This document shows, in pieces, positions 1 through 8,009 of a stretch of 64,000 nt of DNA. A program made the position numbers and the translations under genes. The first letter of the stretch is position 1; every line of letters starts with the position of its first letter. The DNA is from Schaalia suimastitidis DSM 15538 (lineage in GTDB: Bacteria; Actinomycetota; Actinomycetes; Actinomycetales; Actinomycetaceae): contig NZ_AUBF01000006.1 of the NCBI RefSeq assembly GCF_000429105.1, positions 248,001 to 312,000 on the forward strand, in the 5' to 3' direction. The notes beneath the pieces are model-generated. The model was not told the DNA's origin. It worked only from the letters and a program-made list of their open reading frames with translations, and did no database searches.

Positions 1-74
1 TTAAGCCTATTGCACACTAGCGCCATAGGGCACGTGCGCACCTACAGAGTCGACGCGAATGTGACCGATACACA

Positions 75-111
75 GTGTGGCTGCGTCAGATAAGCACTGA
101 CACAGCCACAC
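75..111 (-). terminator. Stem-loop downstream of the first minus-strand gene
   Basis: Two 15-base arms (75-89 and 97-111) are complementary at 14 of 15 positions around a 7-base loop. It lies 53 bases beyond the stop codon of the minus-strand gene at 164-655. There is no clear T-run on either side, so a role as an intrinsic terminator is inferred from position only. Confidence 0.45.
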
Positions 112-163
112 GCATGGGGTTATTCGACTATTGCCCTCACCAAGTGAGGTGAGCCTCCGGTGA

Positions 164-655
164 TCACAGGGAGTTCACGGAATTGATGAGCTCAGGGTTG
201 CTCATCATGGCAAGGACGCCAACAATGAAGAAGATGACGATCAGGACGATGCCGATGGCAGCAAGGATGGTGCCAATCATGCCCATGATGCGGGCATATT
301 TCGCCATGGACACTTCACTTTCGGGCACGCCTGCTGCAGCTGCCTTCTTCACAATGTTGCCGCCCCATACCCAGCCAATGATGGAGCCAATGAGGGGAAG
401 GAAGCCAATGAGACCAAGGATGGCTAGCACGAATGCCACGGTCGCATTGGACTTCAGCGATGCGACGTCAACGTACTCGCCGTTTGCCGCGTAGGCGGGA
501 GCCGGTGCGTAGGCGGGCTGACCATACGCAGGTTGGCCGTATGTGGGCTGTGCGGGCTGTGCAGGCTGTGGCGCGGACTCGGGTGCCCACGATGCGCTCT
601 GGCTAGGTGCACCTTCAGGCGTATTCTCTGGTGACGCAGCGTATGGGTTGGACAT
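164..655 (-). CDS. Small Pro/Gln/Ala-rich two-helix membrane protein (DUF4190-like)
   Basis: This 163-residue protein has a disordered N-terminal half (about residues 1-60) rich in Pro, Ala, Gln and Tyr, with short YGQPAY repeats. Two hydrophobic segments follow, at about 70-97 (ATVAFVLAILGLIGFLPLIG) and 120-150. This layout is common in actinobacterial DUF4190-type membrane proteins of unknown function. The ATG start is supported by GGAGG about 5 bases upstream. It lies 222 bases downstream of nrdE in the same direction, but a hairpin at 781-815 separates them, so it is probably a separate transcript. No enzymatic motif is visible. The N-terminal tail is probably cytoplasmic and may mediate protein interaction. 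The family assignment is moderate; the membrane topology is clear. Confidence 0.7.
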   Translation of the reverse strand: MSNPYAASPENTPEGAPSQSASWAPESAPQPAQPAQPTYGQPAYGQPAYAPAPAYAANGEYVDVASLKSNATVAFVLAILGLIGFLPLIGSIIGWVWGGNIVKKAAAAGVPESEVSMAKYARIMGMIGTILAAIGIVLIVIFFIVGVLAMMSNPELINSVNSL

Positions 656-780
656 GGTTCCTCCAGAATGTCCGTGGCCGAGATGGCCACATCTCTTTGT
701 TGTGTCTCTATCCTATGACGTTTTTTCGTGCCAGTGCATTGAGGTATCGCCCTGATTCTCCCCTGAACGTCCGATGCTAA

Positions 781-815
781 ACCCCTGCTTATCCCCGATT
801 GGGACCAGCAGGGGT
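781..815 (-). terminator. Probable terminator of nrdHIE
   Basis: Perfect 9-base arms (781-789 and 807-815) enclose a 17-base loop, 63 bases past the nrdE stop codon. The arms are GC-rich. There is no strong T-tract on the minus strand. Confidence 0.5.
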
Positions 816-877
816 GCCGTGGCAGTAGGTGACGCGCCCGTTCGGGGGACACCAGATGGGTGAGCGTCACGCTGTGC

Positions 878-3034
878 CTACAGCATGCAGGACACGCAGC
901 CTTCGACTTCGGTGCCTTCCAACGCCATCTGGCGCAGGCGCACGTAATACATCGTCTTAATCCCCTTTTTCCACGCGTAAATATAGGATTTGTTGAGGTC
1001 ACGCGTGGTTACTGTGTCGGGGTAGAACAACGTGAGTGACAGGCCCTGGTCAACGTGCTGGGTGGCCACCGCGTAGGTATCGATAATTGCCTCGGGTCCG
1101 ATGTCGTAGGCATCGCGGTAGTACTCCAGGTTCTCATTGGTCATATAGGGCGCCGGGTAGTAGACGCGACCAATTTTTCCTTCTTTTCGGATCTCAATAC
1201 GTGAAACGATGGGGTGGATTGACGAGGTTGAGTTATTGATGTAGCTGATCGACCCGGTTGGTGGTACGGCCTGAAGGTTTTGGTTATACATGCCGTAACG
1301 CTTGACGTCCTCTGCGAGGGCACGCCAATCCTCGGTGGTGGGAACGCGTATTGACGAGGCAGCCAGCAGCTCGCGGCAGCGCTCGGTTTGCGGTTCCCAG
1401 GTGCCGTTAATGTACTTGTCGAAGTACTCGCCAGAGGCGTAAGTCGAGTCTTCAAAACCTTCGAAGGTGATACCGCGCTCGCGGGCAATGGCGCAGGAGG
1501 CTTTAATGCACTCATAGGCCACCGTCATAAAATACATATTGGTGAAGTCAAGGGCTTCTTCGCTGCCATAGTGGATATGTTCACGAGCAAGATACCCGTG
1601 GAGGTTCATCTGCCCCAAGCCAATGGCATGACTCATGGCGTTGCCGCGCGCTACCGATGGGACGGACTGAATATCAGATAGGTCCGATACTGCGGTCAGT
1701 GCGCGCACAGCTGCTTCGACTGTTAGCGAGAAATTCGGTGAATCCATCGTTTTGGCAACGTTGAGGGAACCAAGGTTGCAAGAAATATCCTTGCCAACGC
1801 TCGCATACGACAGGTCGGGGTTGTAGGTCGACGCTTCTGACACCTGGAGGATCTCTGAGCACAGATTCGACATGGTGATGCGACCCTTAATGGGGTTTGC
1901 GCGGTTCACCGTGTCCTCAAAGACGATATAAGGGTAACCAGATTCAAATTGGATTTCAGCCAATGTTTGGAAGAAACGGCGGGCGTTGACCTTCTTCTTG
2001 TGGATACGACCGTCGTTGACCATTTCACGGTACTTTTCGGTCACCGATATTTCTGACAGTGGTACCCCATAGACTCGCTCCACATCGTAGGGACTAAAGA
2101 GGTACATATCTTCGTTATTGCGAGCCAATTCAAAGGTGATGTCGGGGATGACGACGCCCAGGGACAGGGTTTTAATGCGGATTTTTTCGTCAGCATTTTC
2201 CCGCTTGGTATCCAGGAAGGCCATGATGTCGGGGTGATGGGCGTGCAGATAGACGGCACCGGCCCCTTGGCGTGCACCTAGTTGATTCGCGTAAGAGAAG
2301 GAATCTTCAAGGAGCTTCATTACAGGGATGACGCCACTGGATTGGTTCTGAATCTTCTTAATGGGCGCCCCCGCCTCGCGCAGGTTTGTCAGCGATAGGG
2401 CAACGCCGCCGCCTCGTTTAGACAACTGCAAAGCGGAATTGATGCCTCGGGCGATGGACTCCATATTGTCTTCGATGCGCAGCAGGAAGCAGGAGACTAA
2501 TTCGCCGCGCGCAGCTTTGCCTGCATTGAGGAAGGTGGGGGTTGCAGGCTGGAAACGGCCAGTCATCATTTCATCAACGAGGATCTGTGCCAGGCTGACG
2601 TCACCACGCGCCAGGTAAAGGGCCACCATGGTGACACGATCTTCGAAGCGTTCGAGGTAGCGGGTGCCGTCAAAGGTTTTCAGCGTGTAGGAGGTGTAGT
2701 ACTTGAAAGCGCCCAAAAATGTGGGGAAACGGAATTTATGTGCGTAGGCGCGCTTGTAAAGGTCTTTAATGTCGTCGAAACGGTACTGGTCGAGGACGTG
2801 TTTCTCGTAGTATCCCTCGGTAACCAGGTATTCGAGTTTTTCTTCGAGGTCGTGGAAGAAAACAGTGTTTTGGTTGACGTGAGTGAGGAAGTATTGGCGG
2901 GCGGCTTTTCGATCAGCCTCGAATTGGATGCGACCCTGCGCATCGTAGAGGTTGAGTTGGGCGTTGAGCGCGTGATAGTCCAGGTCGGGGCTGGGTGCTG
3001 GCTCTACGCCGGTGTCAGTGAGGTTTTCTGCCAA
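878..3034 (-). CDS. nrdE: Class Ib ribonucleoside-diphosphate reductase, alpha subunit NrdE
   Basis: NrdE reduces ribonucleoside diphosphates to deoxyribonucleotides, with radical chemistry supplied by NrdF and electrons by the NrdH redoxin. The 718-residue length is that of the family. Visible landmarks are [13 protein letters not shown] near the N-terminus, [14 protein letters not shown] (one active-site cysteine), [23 protein letters not shown] (the radical cysteine and glutamate motif), [12 protein letters not shown], and the C-terminal CVSCML redox pair that exchanges with NrdH. The start is a TTG; AAGGA lies about 10 bases upstream, inside the end of nrdI, with which it overlaps by 31 bases, suggesting translational coupling. 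The operon order is nrdH-nrdI-nrdE. The usual next gene, nrdF, is not found in the window. Confidence 0.97.
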   Translation of the reverse strand: MAENLTDTGVEPAPSPDLDYHALNAQLNLYDAQGRIQFEADRKAARQYFLTHVNQNTVFFHDLEEKLEYLVTEGYYEKHVLDQYRFDDIKDLYKRAYAHKFRFPTFLGAFKYYTSYTLKTFDGTRYLERFEDRVTMVALYLARGDVSLAQILVDEMMTGRFQPATPTFLNAGKAARGELVSCFLLRIEDNMESIARGINSALQLSKRGGGVALSLTNLREAGAPIKKIQNQSSGVIPVMKLLEDSFSYANQLGARQGAGAVYLHAHHPDIMAFLDTKRENADEKIRIKTLSLGVVIPDITFELARNNEDMYLFSPYDVERVYGVPLSEISVTEKYREMVNDGRIHKKKVNARRFFQTLAEIQFESGYPYIVFEDTVNRANPIKGRITMSNLCSEILQVSEASTYNPDLSYASVGKDISCNLGSLNVAKTMDSPNFSLTVEAAVRALTAVSDLSDIQSVPSVARGNAMSHAIGLGQMNLHGYLAREHIHYGSEEALDFTNMYFMTVAYECIKASCAIARERGITFEGFEDSTYASGEYFDKYINGTWEPQTERCRELLAASSIRVPTTEDWRALAEDVKRYGMYNQNLQAVPPTGSISYINNSTSSIHPIVSRIEIRKEGKIGRVYYPAPYMTNENLEYYRDAYDIGPEAIIDTYAVATQHVDQGLSLTLFYPDTVTTRDLNKSYIYAWKKGIKTMYYVRLRQMALEGTEVEGCVSCML

Positions 3035-3420
3035 AACTCGCTCAGTCCTTCGCGAACTCGGGAGACATCCTCGGCGGTGCCAAGGAGCTCGTATTTATAC
3101 ATGTGTGGGACGCCTAATTTTGCGGCGATAATGTCCCCGGCAAGGCAGTACGCCACGCCGAAATTTGTATTTCCTGATGAAATCACACCGACGCAATACT
3201 TGCGATTATCGGGATCATTAAGGAAACGGATGACTTGTTTGGGAACTGCCCCTTTGACGGTGCCGCCACCATATGTGGGGGTGACCAGTACGTATGGTTG
3301 ATCAACGTGGAGGGCTTCGTCGTGGGCGTGAAGGGGAATACGTTGCGCGGGGTAGCCGACTTTGGTGATAAAGCGGTGTGTATTTTCTGTTGCCGACGAG
3401 AAGTAGACGATGTGAACCAT
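3004..3420 (-). CDS. nrdI: NrdI flavodoxin-like protein for class Ib RNR activation
   Basis: NrdI is a flavodoxin-like protein that supplies the oxidant used to assemble the dimanganese-tyrosyl cofactor of NrdF. The 138-residue product starts [18 protein letters not shown], the typical FMN phosphate-binding loop (SSxTxNTxRF), and contains the VTPTYGGG and SSGNTNFG segments that surround the flavin. The ATG has a strong GAAGGAG site 6 bases upstream. It overlaps nrdE by 31 bases and follows nrdH after an unusually long 222-base gap in which no gene is evident. The assignment is firm by motif and context. Confidence 0.95.
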   Translation of the reverse strand: MVHIVYFSSATENTHRFITKVGYPAQRIPLHAHDEALHVDQPYVLVTPTYGGGTVKGAVPKQVIRFLNDPDNRKYCVGVISSGNTNFGVAYCLAGDIIAAKLGVPHMYKYELLGTAEDVSRVREGLSEFWQKTSLTPA

Positions 3421-3642
3421 TGCGATCTCCTTCTATGTCGGTGCATGCCGTGCGTTGGTGCGGGCCTTGTGTTGGCGGTGTTGTCCCTTGCGGGGCAGGG
3501 GTCCTATTGCCGAGGCCGTTGCTGGCGGAATGGCGTGCCACGCGGGGTGCTGTGGCGCCTCGTGCCTTTCCTTAGGGTGCGCAAAGTGCGGCGGAATAAA
3601 TCCCGAAGGGGTCGCCGCCTTCCTTGTGTGTCTTGCTGCGAC

Positions 3643-3906
3643 TCAGGCTTGGGCGACGCGCAATGATGAGGATGCCGCAACTGCGGTAATGGCAGCCTTG
3701 ATACGGTCGGGGCGGAAGCCGCTCCAGTGGTCATCCCCGGCGACAACAACGGGTGCTTGCTGGTATCCCAGGCCCTTGATGTAGTCGAGTGCGACAGTGT
3801 CTTCGGATACGTCGATCGAGGTGTAGGCGATACCCTGCTTGTCCAGCACGCGGTAGGTGGCATCGCACTGGGGGCAACGGGGCTTGGAGTAGACGGTGAT
3901 CGTCAT
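3643..3906 (-). CDS. nrdH: NrdH glutaredoxin-like redoxin
   Basis: NrdH is the thioredoxin-reductase-dependent electron donor to class Ib ribonucleotide reductase. The 87-residue product has the CPQC redox pair at residues 11-14 in the expected N-terminal position, and the APVVV cis-proline segment and SGFRPD motif that characterise NrdH proteins. An AAGGAAGAGG site precedes the ATG. It is the first gene of nrdHIE. Two NrdR-box-like palindromes lie about 100-150 bases upstream, consistent with repression by NrdR when dATP is plentiful. The C-terminal 12 residues (AASSSLRVAQA) are an extension of no evident function. Confidence 0.95.
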   Translation of the reverse strand: MTITVYSKPRCPQCDATYRVLDKQGIAYTSIDVSEDTVALDYIKGLGYQQAPVVVAGDDHWSGFRPDRIKAAITAVAASSSLRVAQA

Positions 3907-4007
3907 GGTCGACCTCTTCCTTGATCGGCGGTGAAAGCGCCAATGACAGGCGTGTAATCACATCGGTGTTATTTTGCTTGGGCGTGCTCCGCCCGGCGAC
4001 TAGAACA

Positions 4008-4055
4008 ACACTACACCTTGTGTTGCATTTCGTCATTGACCCCAAGATGTTGTGT
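4008..4055 (-). promoter_or_regulatory. Pair of NrdR boxes upstream of nrdHIE
   Basis: The sequence 4008-4023 (ACACTACACCTTGTGT) matches the published NrdR-box consensus (acaCwAtATaTwgtgt) at 13 of 16 positions. A second 16-mer at 4040-4055 matches at 12 of 16. Their starts are 32 bases apart, about three helical turns, which is the spacing typical of paired NrdR boxes. They sit just upstream of nrdH. The match counts are by eye. Confidence 0.75.
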
Positions 4056-4110
4056 CTCACGTCGAAAGTGGCACTAGAGAAGATGGACTGTGGAAGTAGT
4101 GTCAATGTCA

Positions 4111-4412
4111 TGTGGATAGGTCAAATTTCAATAATTTGAACGTCTTTGGTGAGGGCTGGGACGATGTAATGCGCGCCTAGAAAATAGGCCAAAATACCTG
4201 CGCGTCGACAGTGAGTATTCGGGGTGAGTGAGGTGTGGAAAAACTGAGAAGTTTTGTCCACAAGCTGTGGACAAAACTGTTGGTAGATCAAAAATTGACA
4301 AAAAATTGCTCTCTCATATCGGCGTGTCGCAACTGCGAATCAGGGGTTGACCACAAGAAGTGCTGTTGCATAGGGGACACAAGAAACCATGTGGGGATAC
4401 TGCCTGTCCACC
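4111..4412. promoter_or_regulatory. DnaA-box cluster with an AT-rich stretch
   Basis: Five DnaA-box-like 9-mers occur in about 250 bases: 4111-4119 (CTATCCACA, minus), 4234-4242 (TTTTCCACA, minus), 4254-4262 (TTGTCCACA, plus), 4266-4274 (TTGTCCACA, minus) and 4347-4355 (TTGACCACA, plus). Two weaker matches follow at 4390-4398 and 4404-4412. TTGTCCACA is the preferred actinobacterial box. The two perfect boxes form an inverted repeat with 13-base arms (4250-4262, 4266-4278). An A/T-rich stretch lies at 4281-4312. There is no dnaA, dnaN or gyrB here, so this is either a DnaA-controlled promoter of nrdHIE and/or the gene at 4533, or a DnaA-titration or origin-like site. This fills most of the 626-base gap between nrdH and 4533. 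Confidence 0.65.
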
Positions 4413-4532
4413 CCATCGCGTGGCACCCCCAATAACGTGCACGTGTAACGATATGGCCGCTTGACCTGTAACGCTTTGCGGGTGCCACAAAGTACACTCT
4501 TAAAGGCAGCGAATAAGTGAGATTGGATCGCG

Positions 4533-6209
4533 ATGAGCACCTTTGGTCCCTATAGGAATGACGACGAATCATCGTATGAACCTACCTTTGCCCCCTTTGG
4601 GCATACGTCATATTTTGATTCTGAACAGGACCTGCTGGTCGACGATGATGCCGCTGACGAGGCATATATTCCCACCAAGTATCCATCCCCTTCTTTCTTA
4701 CCCGTTGAGCAGACGAATCCAGCGTCACACACATCGGTACCGACAGGACGAAGCGCCCCTAGTGCCCCACGAGCCGCGAAACCCCAGCAGCGTGCCACCA
4801 CACCTGCAGCGCAACGCCCCGTATCCTCCTCGCCCGCGCAGGCGCCTCGTCCCGCACAGCGGCAATCTGCACCACGCCCCAACGCTGGGCGTCAACGCGC
4901 AGCGACATCACGCCGAGTAACCACGTCGCGTGGCGCACAGAGTCCCCGAAGAAATAGATACCCCTCAACAAGACAAGCGAAACAGCTCCGCGGACGGGCA
5001 ATGCTTGGCGTGATGTTTTCTGTCCTTGCTATGACGGTGACATGGTTCGGATCAGGTGGGTCCGAAGATCTCTTAGTCTCGCTAGGGTTGCTGCCAAAAA
5101 ACGGCGACTATGCCGTGGAATATGCACGCGAAGATCTTGAGCCGCTGAGCGGCAATTCAGCATTATCTAACCTCGAGATTTTCGACCAATCCAGTGTGGC
5201 TCTGAGCGGCGACACACTCATTGTCAAAGAAAACGACAATAAGACTATCAACGCCTACGACCTTTCCTCAGGCACCGTCACACCGCTATGGACCTTTGTT
5301 GACGAGTACCATATATCAGGATGGCGAACCAACCTGTGGCAAGGCTATGCCGTGGTTGGCGGCCGCCTGATCGACATCAATACCGGCCAACTTTCCGACA
5401 CCCAACCGCATGAGCACACGGTTTCTGGCCAGTACGTATGCGGCGATATTTTGGTGACACAAGACTTTACGCAACTGTCAGCGTGGCGCACACCCGCCAA
5501 CCGAACCCCAATGTGGACCGTACTGACAAATGCCTCTCAGGTGAACCTTTCGGACCACCCTCCGTTGATCATCGACGGCACCTGCTACCTCCTTTTAGAC
5601 GGCGCAAACTATGCCACACGATACGTGCTCAATACCGAAATTGGTGAAATAACGCCCGTTACCTTTAATGTCACGCCAAAGGAAACCTCGTATCGTGAGG
5701 TTGTGTTGTCCACCGATGCGTGGGGATTGGTTGACATGACTGATCCTCAGGCGATGCGCGTCGAATGGATTGGCGTTCAAGGCACCGCCATTGACGTATT
5801 CACCGCCATTGACTTTATCGACTATTCGCGACCATATGCACTGACCTACGGTGTGACACCGACGCGCGAAGACTATCGGCTGCGTTGGTATGACCAGGCT
5901 ACGCATGGCGCCTTTGTTCCACTGGCACAAACAGACGCAGGTTGCAGCCCTCTGCAGTATCGCGGGGTGACGCTGGAAGGCGAGCAGGATATGTGCGATA
6001 TTGGCCAGGCGATGACCACCTCAGATGACACGCGCCTCATCACCAGTAACGGAATCTATGACACCCACACTGGCCAATTGCTGGTGCAATTCGACGATGG
6101 AGGCGATTTCCGGATGCTCTCCGATGAGTACATGGTCTGGGAATACGGGGTCAACCAGTCGATATATCGAATACCCTCTTCAGACCTAGTAGAGCTACCA
6201 GCTCCTTAG
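4533..6209 (+). CDS. Single-pass membrane protein with extracytoplasmic propeller-like domain
   Basis: Not recognised as a named family. The 558-residue protein has about 150 N-terminal residues that are disordered and rich in Pro, Ala, Ser and Arg. One membrane segment follows at about 155-175 (MLGVMFSVLAMTVTWFG), then a roughly 370-residue outer domain. That domain carries recurring short blades such as LSGDTLIVKE, YAVVGGRLIDINTG, DGTCYLLLDG and LITSNGIYDTHTGQLLVQF, which resemble PQQ-like or WD-type beta-propeller strands. Four cysteines (in YVCGD, GTCYL, AGCSP, DMCDI) could form disulfides outside the cell. It heads a co-directional cluster with DUF4956, VTC and 8-TM genes, so a shared envelope or polyphosphate role is possible but inferred. 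The ATG start has only a weak ribosome site. Confidence 0.7.
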   Translation: MSTFGPYRNDDESSYEPTFAPFGHTSYFDSEQDLLVDDDAADEAYIPTKYPSPSFLPVEQTNPASHTSVPTGRSAPSAPRAAKPQQRATTPAAQRPVSSSPAQAPRPAQRQSAPRPNAGRQRAATSRRVTTSRGAQSPRRNRYPSTRQAKQLRGRAMLGVMFSVLAMTVTWFGSGGSEDLLVSLGLLPKNGDYAVEYAREDLEPLSGNSALSNLEIFDQSSVALSGDTLIVKENDNKTINAYDLSSGTVTPLWTFVDEYHISGWRTNLWQGYAVVGGRLIDINTGQLSDTQPHEHTVSGQYVCGDILVTQDFTQLSAWRTPANRTPMWTVLTNASQVNLSDHPPLIIDGTCYLLLDGANYATRYVLNTEIGEITPVTFNVTPKETSYREVVLSTDAWGLVDMTDPQAMRVEWIGVQGTAIDVFTAIDFIDYSRPYALTYGVTPTREDYRLRWYDQATHGAFVPLAQTDAGCSPLQYRGVTLEGEQDMCDIGQAMTTSDDTRLITSNGIYDTHTGQLLVQFDDGGDFRMLSDEYMVWEYGVNQSIYRIPSSDLVELPAP

Positions 6210-6327
6210 GGTGCGCCCGCGCCAAGGATGCGCATTCACAGGCAAGGCCGCAGGCGACCACAGGCCATTCACAGACTCCTTTGGCGAAATAGTGGGCAGG
6301 AAGAAAAATAACCTGAGGAGTCCCACA

Positions 6328-6951
6328 ATGACCACCACCACATTGGCCCTTATCGGCCTTGATCTTGTTGCCATGTCCATTCTGGTCCTTGGCATTTATT
6401 TCCCCAGACATCGCCGTTCAGACCTTGTCGCTGCATTCTTTGGAGTCAACGTCGGCGTACTGGCCGTTACGATGGTGTTGGCAAACTCCACTGTGGGTGC
6501 CGGACTTGGATTGGGTCTATTCGGCGTCCTGTCGATTATTCGTCTGCGTTCTGATGAGATCACCCAACGCGAAATCGCTTACTACTTCGCTTCCCTGTCG
6601 GTGGGTCTCATCACGGGCATGAGCACCTCAATTTCGGTGATGGTCCTGGGACTCATTGGTCTGATCCTCGTCGCCCTTGCTGTCGCTGACTCTAAGCTCC
6701 TTATGGGCAATGCCATGCAGCAGCAAATTCAGCTTGACCAAGCAATCACGGATGCCGAAGAACTGCGTGACACCCTGGCCATACGTCTGAACGCGGATAT
6801 TACCGCTGTCAAAGTCATCAAAGTCGACATGGTGAACGACCTCACTTTGGTGGATGTTCGCTTTCGCCCTCGGCCAGCAGTACCAAAACACGCGGCACCA
6901 CTGAATGCCGGCACCCGCAGCGAAACAATCGGTAACGCGCACGCTGCCTGA
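6328..6951 (+). CDS. DUF4956 family membrane protein
   Basis: The 207-residue product begins at an ATG preceded by GAGGAG 7 bases upstream; an open frame extends further upstream but has no such site. It has about four transmembrane helices at the N-terminus and the hallmark DUF4956 stretch LFGVLSIIRLRSDEITQREI followed by AYYFASLSVGLITG. A soluble C-terminal tail of about 85 residues follows, with an ACT-like LNADITAVKVIKVDMV segment. DUF4956 genes are repeatedly found next to VTC-domain genes in bacteria, as here. Its biochemical function is not established; a channel or transport partner for the VTC enzyme is an inference. The gene lies 118 bases after the propeller-like gene and 70 bases before the VTC gene. 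Confidence 0.85.
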   Translation: MTTTTLALIGLDLVAMSILVLGIYFPRHRRSDLVAAFFGVNVGVLAVTMVLANSTVGAGLGLGLFGVLSIIRLRSDEITQREIAYYFASLSVGLITGMSTSISVMVLGLIGLILVALAVADSKLLMGNAMQQQIQLDQAITDAEELRDTLAIRLNADITAVKVIKVDMVNDLTLVDVRFRPRPAVPKHAAPLNAGTRSETIGNAHAA

Positions 6952-7021
6952 ACCTCGTGCCCGGCCTAGCTTGCCCTCATAGAGCAGGGCAGGTGAGGCC
7001 TCGGCAATGAAAGGAATGACT

Positions 7022-7849
7022 ATGGATACCGTAGTAATGGAACGTCGGCGGCAAACGGAAGCAACCACACTGGACAATCTAGAGACCATTAGCCTGAACG
7101 ACATGGTCGCGCAGGCCGAGATGCTCACCCGCGTCGACCGCAAATACGCGCTCCCGTCGGCTGAATTGCCTGAAATCATGTCGCACCTGGATTTGCGCAC
7201 CCGCATATTGGAGATTGACGGCGCACTAGAGCAGCGGTATCGGTCAGTCTATTTCGATACTGCGGACCTTGATTCCTTCCATGACACAGCGCACCCGAGG
7301 CGCCGTCGATTCAAAGTGCGTATGCGCAGTTATGTTGATTCAGAGTTGTCGTTCCTTGAGGTCAAAACCCGGGGGCCACGTGGGCGCACCGTAAAAGAAC
7401 GCACCGTCATTGACTGCGCGGAGGTCGAGGCTGGCTACCTGAGCCGTACCCGACGCAACTGGGTGGAAGAACACTTGGAACCCTTGGGTTGTGGGCGCCT
7501 TGCGTGGGAGCTTGCTCCGGTGCTTAACGGCGGTTATCACCGCACGACGCTGCTGATGCCCAACGGTGCAGGGCGTGCGACAGTCGATACGGGGCTGTGG
7601 TGGGAGCTTGCCGGTCCGCTTGCCGAGGCGGGGCAACGTTCGCGATACGAGGCACCAGTGCGTTTGGTGCGTGATGACCTTGTGGTGATTGAAACGAAAT
7701 CTGGCTCCACACCTTCTGCGCTGGATCACCTGCTGTGGAAGTACGGACATCGGCCCAGACGTATCTCCAAATACGCCACCGCAATGGCCGCCCTTGTTCC
7801 CACATTGTCAACCAATCGGTGGACACAAACGTTAAGGCGCTACTTCTAA
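7022..7849 (+). CDS. VTC-domain (polyphosphate polymerase-type) protein
   Basis: The 275-residue protein belongs to the VTC/CYTH-like superfamily, whose yeast member Vtc4 makes polyphosphate from ATP in a tunnel of basic residues. Seen here are the family marks TRVDRKYAL, RYRSVYFDT, RRRRFKVRMRSYVDS, SFLEVKTRGPRGRTVKER, ATVDTGL and DLVVIETKS. These are alternating Arg/Lys and Glu residues of the tunnel barrel. The start at 7022 is favoured because AAAGGA sits 6 bases before it; another in-frame ATG at 7007 lacks a proper site. It directly follows the DUF4956 gene. Bacterial VTC proteins are poorly characterised, and enzymatic polyphosphate synthesis by this one is inference. Confidence 0.88.
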   Translation: MDTVVMERRRQTEATTLDNLETISLNDMVAQAEMLTRVDRKYALPSAELPEIMSHLDLRTRILEIDGALEQRYRSVYFDTADLDSFHDTAHPRRRRFKVRMRSYVDSELSFLEVKTRGPRGRTVKERTVIDCAEVEAGYLSRTRRNWVEEHLEPLGCGRLAWELAPVLNGGYHRTTLLMPNGAGRATVDTGLWWELAGPLAEAGQRSRYEAPVRLVRDDLVVIETKSGSTPSALDHLLWKYGHRPRRISKYATAMAALVPTLSTNRWTQTLRRYF

Positions 7850-8009
7850 AAGTGGGATGCGTAGCCGCAGCGGAGCCGTGACAATCAGTGTGGTGAAGGG
7901 TTCTCACGCCTGCTGCGATTTTTGCGTTGCAAGATGCCCACCAAGGCGCGCACCTTCAAATTATGCTGGCAGAAAGCACAACACGCGATTGATCAGGAAG
8001 TTTCTGCCA

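Noticed and set aside
4250-4278. Intrinsic terminator reading of the perfect inverted repeat
   Set aside because: There is no T-run on either strand and no gene ends here; each arm contains a perfect DnaA box, so a protein-binding site is the better explanation.
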